DNA from: Arthrobacter sp. 135MFCol5.1
GTDB taxonomy: Bacteria > Actinomycetota > Actinomycetes > Actinomycetales > Micrococcaceae
Assembly (NCBI RefSeq): GCF_000374865.1
Contig: NZ_KB895457.1
Location: 124,001-188,000, forward strand
Length of the DNA: 64,000 bases
Direction: 5' to 3'
The position numbers were made by a program, and so were the translations under genes. The number at the start of each line of letters is the position of its first letter. The stretch's first letter is position 1. Below are positions 32,635 to 41,920 of the stretch, in pieces. Under the pieces are notes generated by a model. That model saw only the letters and a program-made list of their open reading frames with translations, did no database searches and was not told the DNA's origin.

Positions 32635-35253
32635 CTAAGACATAGCCTTGGCGTTATCAAATCGGGACCGGGCCGGGTGTTGGCTGGCAGTTTCCTGGCC
32701 GAGTGCGGTTGCCAGGTAGGGAGCGGTCCGGCTTTCCACGGACTGCGCGACAGCCGCAGGTGTGCCCGCGGCCATGATGCTGCCGCCTTTGTCCCCTCCG
32801 GACGGCCCAAGATCAATGACCCAGTCAGCGCCGGCCACAACGGCCATATCGTGTTCAACCACCACCACGGAGTTTCCGGCGTCCACCAGGCCGTGGAGCT
32901 GTGCCATCAGCAGCTGCACGTCCGCAGGGTGCAGCCCGGTGGTGGGCTCATCGAGCAGGTAGAGGGTGTGTCCGCGCTGCGCCCGCTGCAGTTCTGTGGC
33001 GAGCTTGATCCGCTGCGCCTCGCCGCCGGAAAGCTCCGTGGCGGGCTGTCCCAGCCGCAGGTAGCCCAAGCCGACGTCGCGCAGGCTGGTAAGGCTCCTC
33101 GCCGCGGCAGGAACGTCCGCCAGGAACTCGGAGGCGGCGTCCACGGTCATGGCCAGGACCTGGGCCACGTTCTGGCCGTGATATTCCACCTCAAGGGTTT
33201 CGGGGTTGTAGCGGGACCCGCCGCACTCCGGGCATGGGCCGTAGCTGCCGGGCAGGAACAGCAGTTCCACCGCCACGAACCCCTCGCCCTGGCAGGTCTC
33301 GCAGCGTCCGCCGGCCACGTTGAAGGAGAACCGCCCGGCGCCGTAGCCGCGGGCCTTGGCTTCGTCCGTGGCGGCGAAGACTTTCCGGACCGCGTCGAAG
33401 AGTCCGGTGTAGGTGGCCAGGTTGGAACGCGGGGTCCGTCCGATCGGTTTCTGGTCAACTTTTACCAGCCGGTCGATGTGTTCCAGTCCGGACACCGGGC
33501 CGACGCTGAGCGGGGCGCTGAGCTCCCCTTCGTCCACTCCGCCGTCGGCTGCGCCGCCCGTGGAAACGGCGCCCGGCCCGTCGGGACGCAGCCAGCCGCC
33601 TGCCACCTCGGCCAGGACCTGGCTGACAAGCGTGGATTTGCCGGACCCGGAGACGCCTGTGACAGCGGTCAGGACACCCAGGGGGAACTCAGCGTCGAGG
33701 CCTTGCAGGTTGTGGCGGCTGATGTCCCGCAGCTCCAGCCAGCCTGCCGGTTCGCGGTCACGGCCCGGGGCGTCGTCGTCTGCTTCCTGACCGGAGAGAT
33801 CCGGGAACAGGTACGGCCTGGTGACCGAATCCTCCACTCCGGCCAGCCCGTCCACCGGACCGCTGTAGAGCACCTCGCCGCCGCCCTCGCCGGCGCGCGG
33901 ACCCACGTCCACCAGCCAATCGGCGTGGCGGACAACGTCCATGTTGTGCTCCACCACGAACACCGAATTGCCGGAAGATTTCAGTTGCTCCAGCACCTCC
34001 AAAAGGGGCTCTGCATCGGCAGGATGGAGCCCTGCAGAGGGCTCATCGAGCACATAGACCACGCCGAACAGCCCGGAGCGCAGCTGGGTGGCGATCCGCA
34101 GCCGCTGCATCTCGCCGGGGGAGAGCGTGGGCGTGGAGCGGCCCAAGGCCAGGTAGCCCAGCCCCAGGTCCAGCAAAACGGTGACGCGCTGCAGCAGGTC
34201 GCGGGTGATGGCGACGGCCACCTCGTTGGCTTCGCCGGAAGACTGCTTCCTGGACGCCGTCTCGGCTGAGGCCAGCTCGGTGGTGGGGCGGATGATGCCC
34301 GCCAGCTCTGTCAGTGGTACCGCGTTGAGCTCGGCGATCGTCCGCCCCGCGAACGTCACTGCCAAGGCCTCAGGCCGCAGGCCGCTGCCACCGCACAGGG
34401 GGCACGGACCGGATTCCATGTATGCAAGCACGCGTTCGCGCATGGACGCGCTCTGCGAATCGGCCAGGGTGTGGAGGACGTAGCTCCTGGCGCTCCAGAA
34501 CCGGCCCTTGTACGGTTTGGCCACGCGGTCGCGCTGCGGAGTGACTTCCACCACCGGCTGCTCCTCCGTAAAGAGGATCCAGTCGCGGTGCTTCTTGGGC
34601 AGCTTCCGCCAGGGAATGTCGACGTCGTAGCCCAGGTGGGTGAGGATATCCCGCAGGTTCTTTCCCTGCCAGGCGCCGGGCCACGCGGCGATGGCACCCT
34701 CGCGGATGCTCAGCGACGGGTCCGGGACCAGCGAGGCTTCGGTGACGGTGTGCGCCACACCCAGGCCGTGGCACTCCCTGCAGGCACCCGCGGCCGTATT
34801 GGGGGAGAAGGCATCCGAGTCCAGCTGTGGGCTGCCCTCCGGGTAGGTGCCGGCGCGCGAGAAGAGCATCCGCACCGAGTTGGAGAGCGTAGTGACGGTC
34901 CCCACCGTGGACCTGCTGCTGGGGGCGCCGCGGCGTTGCTGGAGTGCGACGGCGGGCGGCAACCCGCTGATCAGCTCCACCTTGGGGTTGTGGCCCTGCT
35001 GGATGAGGCGGCGGGCATACGGGGCGACGGATTCGAAGTAGCGCCGCTGCGCCTCGGCGTAGATGGTGCCAAACGCCAGGGACGACTTGCCCGAGCCCGA
35101 GACGCCGGTGAACGCCACGATCGCGTCACGGGGGACATCCACGTCGACGTTCCGAAGGTTGTTCTCGCGCGCTCCCCGGACCCGGACAAACCCGTCCGCG
35201 GCGGGGCTGGGAGCCGGGTCCTGCAGGTCATCAGTGTGCTTGGCGTTCTGCAT
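32635..35253 (-). CDS. UvrA-like (class II) ABC ATPase
   Basis: 872 residues from ATG 35253, shorter than housekeeping UvrA (about 950). Two ATPase modules: Walker A GVSGSGKSS at 50-58 and GVSGSGKST near 535; signatures LSPGEMQRLRI and LSGGEAQRIKLA; Walker B VLDEPSAGLHP and LLDEPTTGLHP. Cys pairs CRECHGLG, CPLCGGSG, CETCQGEG and CPECGGSR give the zinc modules. Short UvrA paralogues are linked to drug or DNA-damage tolerance and often do not engage UvrB like UvrA1. No uvrB or uvrC nearby. Start sits 7 nt behind TAGAGT, suggesting a leaderless mRNA back-to-back with ada. Confidence 0.88.
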   Translation of the reverse strand: MQNAKHTDDLQDPAPSPAADGFVRVRGARENNLRNVDVDVPRDAIVAFTGVSGSGKSSLAFGTIYAEAQRRYFESVAPYARRLIQQGHNPKVELISGLPPAVALQQRRGAPSSRSTVGTVTTLSNSVRMLFSRAGTYPEGSPQLDSDAFSPNTAAGACRECHGLGVAHTVTEASLVPDPSLSIREGAIAAWPGAWQGKNLRDILTHLGYDVDIPWRKLPKKHRDWILFTEEQPVVEVTPQRDRVAKPYKGRFWSARSYVLHTLADSQSASMRERVLAYMESGPCPLCGGSGLRPEALAVTFAGRTIAELNAVPLTELAGIIRPTTELASAETASRKQSSGEANEVAVAITRDLLQRVTVLLDLGLGYLALGRSTPTLSPGEMQRLRIATQLRSGLFGVVYVLDEPSAGLHPADAEPLLEVLEQLKSSGNSVFVVEHNMDVVRHADWLVDVGPRAGEGGGEVLYSGPVDGLAGVEDSVTRPYLFPDLSGQEADDDAPGRDREPAGWLELRDISRHNLQGLDAEFPLGVLTAVTGVSGSGKSTLVSQVLAEVAGGWLRPDGPGAVSTGGAADGGVDEGELSAPLSVGPVSGLEHIDRLVKVDQKPIGRTPRSNLATYTGLFDAVRKVFAATDEAKARGYGAGRFSFNVAGGRCETCQGEGFVAVELLFLPGSYGPCPECGGSRYNPETLEVEYHGQNVAQVLAMTVDAASEFLADVPAAARSLTSLRDVGLGYLRLGQPATELSGGEAQRIKLATELQRAQRGHTLYLLDEPTTGLHPADVQLLMAQLHGLVDAGNSVVVVEHDMAVVAGADWVIDLGPSGGDKGGSIMAAGTPAAVAQSVESRTAPYLATALGQETASQHPARSRFDNAKAMS

Positions 35254-35301
35254 TGGTTTGACTCTAGTGGTGATTCGGCCGCCGGGCATTATCCTGTCCG
35301 G

Positions 35302-36363
35302 ATGGAAACCTACGCCGGCGGCAGCACCATGCCCGAATCCGAAGCGGTCCCCGCGGAACCCGCGGTCCCCACCAAGCCCCTCCCGGTGGCCGAACTGCAC
35401 CTGCATATCGAAGGTACGCTTCAGCCCGAGCTCATCTTTGCCCTGGCCGAGCGCAACGGCATTGTCCTGCCTTACTCCGGGTTGGAAGAACTCCGCGAAA
35501 AGTACGAGTTCACGGACCTGCAGTCATTCCTGGACCTCTACTACGCCAACATGGCCGTGCTGCGTACCGAGCAGGACTTCGCGGACATGACCCGTGCCTA
35601 CCTTGAGCGGGCGGCCGCCGCCGGTGTCCGGCACGCCGAAATCATGATGGACCCCCAGGCACACCTGTCCCGCGGCGTCCCGCTGGAAGCATGCGTCAAC
35701 GGCGTGGCCTCGGTCCTGGCCACGTCCCGGGAGGACTACGGCATCTCCACCATGCTCATTGCCGCTTTCCTCCGGGACCTTCCGGAAGACTCGGCCCTGG
35801 AAGTCGTGGAGCGGCTGCTGGCCATGGACGCTCCCATCGGAGCCATCGGCCTGGACTCGGCCGAGGTCGGAAACCCGCCTTCCAAGTTCAAGCGGCTCTA
35901 TGCAAAGGCCCGCGCGGCCGGCCTCCGGCTGACGGCGCACGCAGGGGAGGAAGGCCCGGCGTCGTACATCATTGAGGCCCTGGACCTCCTGGGCGTGGAA
36001 CGCATCGACCACGGTATCCGCTGCATGGATGACGCCGACCTGGTGGAGCGCCTGGTTGATGCCCGGGTTCCCCTCACCGTCTGCCCGCTGTCCAACGTGC
36101 GGTTGAGGGCAGTGGACACGCTCGCTGACCATCCCTTGCCCGCCATGCTGGCCGCGGGCCTGAACGTCTCGGTCAATTCGGACGATCCTGCGTACTTCGG
36201 CGGTTACGTGGATGACAACTTCGCCCAACTGACCGCGGTGTTTGAGCTGTCCGACTTTGACAGGGCCCGCCTGGCGGCGAATTCCATCCACTCTTCCTTC
36301 GCCTCGGAGGAGCGGAAAGCTGAGCTGCTGGAGGAATTGAACAGCCGGGAAGCCACCGCCTGA
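35302..36363 (+). CDS. add: Adenosine deaminase
   Basis: 353 residues from ATG 35302. Metal-binding HxH (His33, His35 in ELHLHIEGTLQ), then LTAHAGEEGPASYI with the catalytic Glu and the third His, RIDHGIRC with the catalytic His, and SVNSDDPAYFGG with the metal Asp. All zinc and catalytic residues are present. It converts adenosine to inosine. An ATG at 35329 (MPESEAV) is also possible. Only 48 bp separate it from the divergent uvrA-like gene; CATTAT lies 9 nt before the ATG. Some homologues act on other purines, which motif reading cannot exclude. Confidence 0.92.
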   Translation: METYAGGSTMPESEAVPAEPAVPTKPLPVAELHLHIEGTLQPELIFALAERNGIVLPYSGLEELREKYEFTDLQSFLDLYYANMAVLRTEQDFADMTRAYLERAAAAGVRHAEIMMDPQAHLSRGVPLEACVNGVASVLATSREDYGISTMLIAAFLRDLPEDSALEVVERLLAMDAPIGAIGLDSAEVGNPPSKFKRLYAKARAAGLRLTAHAGEEGPASYIIEALDLLGVERIDHGIRCMDDADLVERLVDARVPLTVCPLSNVRLRAVDTLADHPLPAMLAAGLNVSVNSDDPAYFGGYVDDNFAQLTAVFELSDFDRARLAANSIHSSFASEERKAELLEELNSREATA

Positions 36364-36389
36364 GCACCCGCTGTGCCGCGGGCAACAGT

Positions 36390-36596
36390 GCGGCTCCCGG
36401 GCCGGTAAACTGAGAGCCGCAGGCGTGTCTGGGGAGTGCAAGGCAGCACCCATGTCAGCGCTTGAGGGTTATGCAGCCGGCCCTTACCCGAGACCTCCGC
36501 CTCACTTGCGGGACTATCCGCTTCATAGTCGGTCACGACACGCAGAGTTAACCAATTAAAGTCGCGCGATTTAATAGGCAGTTGGCAAGATGCCTA
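36390..36596. other. Structured, AT-rich leader region before the X25 fusion gene
   Basis: 262 bp without a gene. It contains: GCGGCTC/GAGCCGC (36390-36396, 36414-36420); an outer GGGCCGG/CCGGCCC pair enclosing 71 nt (36399-36405, 36477-36483); GACTAT/ATAGTC (36512-36517, 36525-36530); ATTAAA/TTTAAT (36555-36560, 36570-36575); and TAGGCA/TGCCTA (36575-36580, 36591-36596). The last 80 bp are strikingly AT-rich. A promoter, operators and a structured 5' leader are all possible. No known riboswitch class fits. Confidence 0.5.
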
Positions 36597-36625
36597 AGAC
36601 CGATCGCTTTTATATAAGGGGAATC

Positions 36626-37558
36626 ATGGCCAAGTCCACCGCAGAAAACACCTATCTTCGTCTCAAGACCGTCCTGGATGTCCTGACCGAAGGCGTGTGG
36701 TCCGGCGATGCACTGAATGCTGGCCAGGTCCTGGCGGAAGCAACGGCCCGCGTCCCTTTCAACGAGCACGAAGCCGAACTCCTCAGCGGCGGAATTCCCC
36801 GCGGCCACAAGACCCTTACCTCGGCGACCGCCAAACTGGTCAAGGCCGGCTGGCTGGTCAAGGGCCGTACCGGCTGGACCATCACCGAGGACGGGATGCG
36901 CGCCACGGTTGCCTTCCCTGACGCGGTTTCCTTCGGGTCAGCGCTCGACGCCGGCACGCCCGTCCCTGCCGACACGCCGGTCCCCACCGCTCCCGAAGGC
37001 TTTGTCCGCACGGTCTCCGCAGCTGCTTCCGTCCTGGAAGTTCCCGCCAAGGATGACGCCAAAGCGGCGAAGAAGGCTCCCGCCAGGAAAGCGCCGGCCA
37101 AGAAGGCGGCCGCCGCTGTGGGCAAGGCCGCCAAGGCCATCGAAGACGCCGTGGAACCTGTGGTGAAGGCTGTCCGGAAGAAGGCGCCGGCGAAGGCCAA
37201 GGCCGAAACCGCGGTGCCCGCAACCGAACCGTTCGAGGGTCCGGATGTCGAAACCCACCCGCAGCCGGAGGCCGTGGCACTGGCCGGCGACTTCAACACC
37301 ATCCTGGGCGCACCGGAGAACTGGGCGCCTCAGTACGACGAAGCGCAGATGGAGTTCGACTTCCTGGACCAGCTCTGGAAGAAGAGCGCCGAGCTTCCTG
37401 CCGGTTACTACACCTTCAAGATCGCCCTGAACCGCTCGTGGGACGAAAACTATGGTGCTTTCGGTGCGTTTGACGGCCCCAACCACGAACTGCACCACGC
37501 CGGCGGCACGGTGACCATCCGCTACAACCACGCCACCCGCGACATCACCATCAACTAG
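36626..37558 (+). CDS. Fusion: winged-helix-like N-terminus, histone H1-like linker, pullulanase X25-like C-terminus
   Basis: 310 residues, ATG 36626 behind AAGGGGA. Residues 1-95 look like a winged helix (TYLRLKTVLDVLTEGVWSGD, LTSATAKLVKAGWLVKGRTG, WTITEDGMRATVAF). Residues about 142-195 are a Lys/Ala/Pro repeat region of histone H1 type (AAKKAPARKAPAKKAAAA). Residues about 212-310 match the X25 beta-sandwich found at the N-terminus of pullulanases: VALAGDFNTILGAPENWAP, then AELPAGYYTFKIALNRSWDE and NYGAFG. There is no signal peptide and no catalytic domain. It may bind DNA and also a glucan or be a structural protein. Function unknown. Confidence 0.72.
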   Translation: MAKSTAENTYLRLKTVLDVLTEGVWSGDALNAGQVLAEATARVPFNEHEAELLSGGIPRGHKTLTSATAKLVKAGWLVKGRTGWTITEDGMRATVAFPDAVSFGSALDAGTPVPADTPVPTAPEGFVRTVSAAASVLEVPAKDDAKAAKKAPARKAPAKKAAAAVGKAAKAIEDAVEPVVKAVRKKAPAKAKAETAVPATEPFEGPDVETHPQPEAVALAGDFNTILGAPENWAPQYDEAQMEFDFLDQLWKKSAELPAGYYTFKIALNRSWDENYGAFGAFDGPNHELHHAGGTVTIRYNHATRDITIN

Positions 37559-37653
37559 CCGGTATCTCCTCCCGGCCCTGGCAGGAAGCCGCGCCTTCAG
37601 TGCGTTAGGTGCCGCGGCCGTCAGGAAGTTGGCCGGTCCCCAGGAGGAACACC

Positions 37654-37968
37654 ATGGGCAGGCACGCAGGGACACCGAAGGACGGTTCGGCTGGGGATGC
37701 CGTGCGGCTGGATGCCCGGGTGCTCGGCATGGTCCAAGGTGTGGGCTTCCGGTACTGGACCATGGCCAAAGCGGAGGAACTGGGATTGTCCGGTGAGGTG
37801 GCCAACCTCGACGACGGATCGGTGTCAGTCGTGGCCGAAGGACCCGAGCCCAAGGTCCGGCAGCTCCTGGAGTGGCTCAACTCCGGCAGCACCCCGGGCC
37901 GGGTGGAACGGGTGGACGGGGCAACGTCCCGGGCCGGGGGACACTTCCGCGGTTTCCGGGCGCACTGA
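37654..37968 (+). CDS. acyP: Acylphosphatase
   Basis: 104 residues, ATG 37654 with AGGAGGAAC upstream. The phosphate loop VQGVGFRYW contains the catalytic Arg, and [17 protein letters not shown] carries the catalytic Asn. It hydrolyses acyl phosphates such as carbamoyl phosphate or acetyl phosphate. An 18-residue basic N-terminal extension precedes the fold. Convergent with the nuclease/helicase gene. Confidence 0.93.
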   Translation: MGRHAGTPKDGSAGDAVRLDARVLGMVQGVGFRYWTMAKAEELGLSGEVANLDDGSVSVVAEGPEPKVRQLLEWLNSGSTPGRVERVDGATSRAGGHFRGFRAH

Positions 37969-38007
37969 CCGCCCCGTCCCAAGCTTGCCCCCCGGCGCCC
38001 GCCGCGA

Positions 38008-41000
38008 CTACTCCCGCGGGCTGAGGCCGATGAAGGCGCCGAGTTCCTCCAGTGCCGCCGGTTTGTGCGGCATATAGCTGGTGAGCTCGGGGGAGCGGAT
38101 GATGACGGCCCGCCACTGCCCGCGCGAGACTGCCACATTGATGCGGTTCCGGTTGAGCAGGAATTCCGCGCCGCGCGGAGCCTCCGCTACCGCCGAACAC
38201 GCCATGGAGACGAACACTACCGGGGCTTCCTGGCCCTGGAACTTGTCCACCGTGCCCACCTTCACCTCCGGCAGCCCGGCTTCGGCCAACGCTCTCCGGA
38301 CCAAATGCACCTGGGCGTTGTAGGCGGCCACCACCATCAGGTCCTGCTGCTCCAGCGGGCGTGACCCCGCGTCCGGGCCGGAGGTCCACTTCAGGCCGAG
38401 GTGGCGGCGCGCCTGCCGCGCCACTTCCTCCGCCTCTTCCTTGGACGCTGTGGCATTGCCACTGTGGTTGACGAACACCGTCTCCACCCCGGGCGGCAGC
38501 CCATCGAGTTCGCGCTGGCCCGCGGCCGGTGCGGACTGCAGCTTGCCGTCGTAGCTGAGGTTCGAAACTGCCCTGCACAGCTCCGGGTGCATCCGCCAGG
38601 TATCGGCGAGGAAGTAGCCCAGGCTTGCGGGGAGGGTCGCATGCCCCGCGGCGAGCCAGCCCAGGGCTGATTCGTCCACAGGTTCCGGATGTGCCCCTTG
38701 CGTGACCTGGGGGAGCTGCTGCGGATCGCCCAACAAGAGGAGGCGTTTCGCCGCGCGGGAGACCGCCAGGGTGTTGGCCAGCGAGAACTGGCCGGCTTCG
38801 TCGATCACCAGCAGGTCCAGGGACCCGGCGGGGACTTCCTTGCCGGTCATGGTCCATGCGGTGCCGCCCACCAGGCAGCCGCCGGGTGCGGCCAGCATGC
38901 GTCCCACATCACGCTCATCCGTTGCCGTCCACGGGACAGAGTGGGGCGCGGCGAGCTTTTTGGCCACAAGCGAAGGGTCCACGCGGCCCGCCTCGACGGC
39001 ACGGCAGAGGAGGTTTTCCACCACATTGTGCGACTGCGCAACCACCCCCACCTTCCAGCCCGCCCGCACCAGCTCGCCGATCACATGCGCGCCGATGTGG
39101 GTCTTGCCCGTTCCCGGGGGTCCTTGAACGGCCAGGTATGAGGTATCGAGGTCCCGCAGGGATGCGGCAATGGCTCCGGCGTAGTCGACGGTGCCGTCCG
39201 GCAGGTGCCGGACCCCGGCCGGGGCGCCCATGCTGCGGAACCGCGGAGGCACCTTGCGCAGGATGTCCAGGCCCGGCTGTGCGGGCAGTCCGGGCACGGT
39301 GGAGCCGACAGTCCTGGCAAGTTCCGCGATGGCGGCCTCAATGTTGTCTGTTGGGATGGGGGTGTCCTCGGTCAGCGCTATGGGAAGGTGCGGGTACGCG
39401 GCCACCTTTCCGGATTCCCGCTCCGAGATAGTGATGATGGTGTGCTCCGGGTTGTCCGGCGCCGCCGCGAGGTCGTGGATGCGGGTCTTGAAGGCATAGG
39501 CCTTGGCCTGTGGTGTTGCATTCGGGGCAGCCATGCCCTCGGGCCCGGGGGCTTCATAGAGCCGGCACCAGTTGGAATCGACCCGGAAATCCGAACCTTC
39601 CGTCATGGTGCCGCGGAGCTGCAAGACCCTGGTCCGCATCCGTTCCCGTGGTTTGGCGAGGGCCCAGTCCGAAATGACCTCCGCCGATGACACTGTGAAC
39701 ACGTTCCGCTGGTCCGCCCAGTTCTCCACAGGCGCTTCGACGCGGTCGAAATGCTGCCACCAAAACTGTTTCCGCTCACGCCGGTGATAGCCGGTGGCCG
39801 CTGCCACCATGGCGACGGCCCGCTCATCATCGGTCCAGGGCCGGTCATCGGGAAGGGCCGAGAGGTACCCGCGCAGCTGCAGTTCCTCGGGGGTTTCGTC
39901 CGGCGCGTCCGGGAGGTCGTCGGGCGGGGGATTTCCGATAGGCGTGGTGGCGGCCGGCGGCCCACCGGCCCGTGCCGGTTCCGCGGTGTTCACCGGCAGC
40001 CGGGCGGACCGGGTGTCTGGGACCGCCGTCGGGGCGATCTTCAGCAGCCAGTCCCGGAGCCGCAGGGTGGAAAGGCAGTCGTATCGGTTGTAGTCCGAAA
40101 TGGACGCCAGGACGGCATCGGCTTCGTCCCGGCGGCCGGCATCACGGGCGGCACAGTAAGCGGCATATGCCACCACGGAGGCGCCGGCATCCTTGACGTC
40201 CCCGGACCGCAGGTTGTCTCCCATATACAGCGGTTCCAGCTTCTTGATGGAATACGAGGCCTCGGAGATCCGGATGGAATGCTTGACCGTGGCGTAGAGG
40301 TCCACCAGCAGTCCTTGCCGAAGCCAGTCGTCCACCGTGTCCTCGCCTGCCTGGTGCACCAGGGAAAGATTCCGCAGGGCTGTCTTTTCGTAGGCGGCGT
40401 AGTGATAGACGTGCATGTCCGGGTACGTCGCACGCCGCTTCTCCACGTAGTCAAGGAAAGCCAGGAAGGCGCGGCGTTCACCGGCGCGGGAATGCGCCCA
40501 GAACGGACGGAATGCGGGCTCCTTGGCGGGGTCCGTCCCGGGGGCCTCGATGACCCCGAAAAGGTACTCGATTCCCCAGGCACCGGTGGCTGGATCCTGC
40601 CAGAGCGGATCGCCTTCGAAGTCGAAGAAGATGTCTCCGGCGCTCGGAGCGGGAAGCGAACCGACGGCGTGGTCCGCAAGGACGGTATAGGAGACCGTAT
40701 GAGGCTCCCCGTCCTTCATGAACGTGCGGGATCCTGCGGCTGTGTCCAAGCCCAGCTGCATCCGGGCTTGCGCGCGGAGGCGGGCCAGTGACCCCTGTGC
40801 ATCCGGGGCGGGCATGGCCGCGAGCTGGTCAATGGTGGTGACTCCGGCGGCATGAAGCTTCCGCCGTTGGACGACGGACATCCCGGCGACCATCAGGAGG
40901 TCCCGGTGGCGGGTCACCTGCTCGGCGCAGTAGTCGCAGCGGCCGCAATGCACGATGCCGGGCTGTTGCCACTGCACAGGGGCATCTTTGGCGCGGTGGC

Positions 41001-41682
41001 CGGCCGTCAGGTACCGGAAACGCCTGCGCCGTTCGCGGAAGACCGGAAGCAGGTCCGGCAGGGAATGGCTGCTTCGGAGCCAGTCGTCGCCGACACGGGT
41101 CCCCAGCACCAGCGTGACGACGGGGGAGGGATCCAGCCCCATCCCGAGAAGCTGGTCGCCGTAGGCAGCCAGTTGCAGCAGGGCCCCCACCTTGGCGTGC
41201 CGGGCAAGCTTGGTGTCCCAGACCTCGTACCGGCCCGGGTTTCCGGTGCCTGCGGCCTCGTTGACCAGGAAGTCGGCGTAGCCCAGGAACTCGCCGTCGA
41301 AGAAAGTTGCCTGGAACACCACGTCGGCCCCGGAGCGAAGGGCAAGTTCGGTTTCAGCATGTTTTGCCTGCAGCTCACCGCGCAGGTTCAGGCCGCGTTC
41401 CACGGAGTAGACACCCGAACCCCGGCTGGCATCCCACGGGCCATACTTGGCCACCAGGCTGGCCAGCACGGTTTGTTCATGCCGGTCGCCCAGTTCGCCG
41501 GCCCGCTTCTGCATCTCGTCCACGGGGAACTCCGCCTTGGGAGCATGACCCAGCTTTTCGTCCAGGATCCGGAGTGTGCGGTACTCACATTCGGAGGCCG
41601 CCACAAGGTCGCTGGCGGAGAAGACCAGGTCCGGCGGCGCGTCGGATCCGGCATCATGACCGGCAGCGTCCAGCAGAAACAC
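38008..41682 (-). CDS. TM0106-family RecB-like nuclease fused to a superfamily 1 helicase
   Basis: 1224 residues, GTG 41682 behind GGGGAGG. N-terminal PD-(D/E)xK module: LGYADFLVNEA, then EVWDTKLA (Asp156, Lys158), followed by a Cys cluster (CGRCDYC) as in Cas4/RecB iron-sulfur nucleases. In the middle, about 345 onward, DIFFDFEGDP starts an RNase H-like (DEDD) exonuclease domain. The helicase has Walker A GPPGTGKT at 854-861, Walker B VIDEAGQFSLAN, and C-terminal KVGTVDKFQGQEAPVVFVSM. Two nuclease folds plus a Dna2/Upf1-like motor indicate DNA or R-loop processing. Standalone, so repair or defence cannot be separated. Confidence 0.85.
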   Translation of the reverse strand: MFLLDAAGHDAGSDAPPDLVFSASDLVAASECEYRTLRILDEKLGHAPKAEFPVDEMQKRAGELGDRHEQTVLASLVAKYGPWDASRGSGVYSVERGLNLRGELQAKHAETELALRSGADVVFQATFFDGEFLGYADFLVNEAAGTGNPGRYEVWDTKLARHAKVGALLQLAAYGDQLLGMGLDPSPVVTLVLGTRVGDDWLRSSHSLPDLLPVFRERRRRFRYLTAGHRAKDAPVQWQQPGIVHCGRCDYCAEQVTRHRDLLMVAGMSVVQRRKLHAAGVTTIDQLAAMPAPDAQGSLARLRAQARMQLGLDTAAGSRTFMKDGEPHTVSYTVLADHAVGSLPAPSAGDIFFDFEGDPLWQDPATGAWGIEYLFGVIEAPGTDPAKEPAFRPFWAHSRAGERRAFLAFLDYVEKRRATYPDMHVYHYAAYEKTALRNLSLVHQAGEDTVDDWLRQGLLVDLYATVKHSIRISEASYSIKKLEPLYMGDNLRSGDVKDAGASVVAYAAYCAARDAGRRDEADAVLASISDYNRYDCLSTLRLRDWLLKIAPTAVPDTRSARLPVNTAEPARAGGPPAATTPIGNPPPDDLPDAPDETPEELQLRGYLSALPDDRPWTDDERAVAMVAAATGYHRRERKQFWWQHFDRVEAPVENWADQRNVFTVSSAEVISDWALAKPRERMRTRVLQLRGTMTEGSDFRVDSNWCRLYEAPGPEGMAAPNATPQAKAYAFKTRIHDLAAAPDNPEHTIITISERESGKVAAYPHLPIALTEDTPIPTDNIEAAIAELARTVGSTVPGLPAQPGLDILRKVPPRFRSMGAPAGVRHLPDGTVDYAGAIAASLRDLDTSYLAVQGPPGTGKTHIGAHVIGELVRAGWKVGVVAQSHNVVENLLCRAVEAGRVDPSLVAKKLAAPHSVPWTATDERDVGRMLAAPGGCLVGGTAWTMTGKEVPAGSLDLLVIDEAGQFSLANTLAVSRAAKRLLLLGDPQQLPQVTQGAHPEPVDESALGWLAAGHATLPASLGYFLADTWRMHPELCRAVSNLSYDGKLQSAPAAGQRELDGLPPGVETVFVNHSGNATASKEEAEEVARQARRHLGLKWTSGPDAGSRPLEQQDLMVVAAYNAQVHLVRRALAEAGLPEVKVGTVDKFQGQEAPVVFVSMACSAVAEAPRGAEFLLNRNRINVAVSRGQWRAVIIRSPELTSYMPHKPAALEELGAFIGLSPRE

Positions 41683-41920
41683 GGGGCCTCCCCAACTGTT
41701 TGCGGGCCCGGAGTCGGTTCCCCCGGCCTGGAATCAAACCTAGCAAGGAGGGCCGACAAAAAGGGCTGCGCGCTTTCCAGCACCTTGACGGACAGGTTTA
41801 TGGACCGGGCGCGGCCTGCCGGGCTGGGCGTAGAGTTCAACGGGGCGCCTCCGCGCGGTTTCCCTTCGACCCCAAGAACGCGCCTGTCAAGCGGCGCCTG
41901 GACGGATCGGTGTACGACTG

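Noticed and set aside
36404..36490. TPP riboswitch, suggested by CTGAGA at about 36410
   Set aside because: The GGGGTGC stem and the conserved GATCTGG..TAATACC half are missing, and the downstream gene is unrelated to thiamine.
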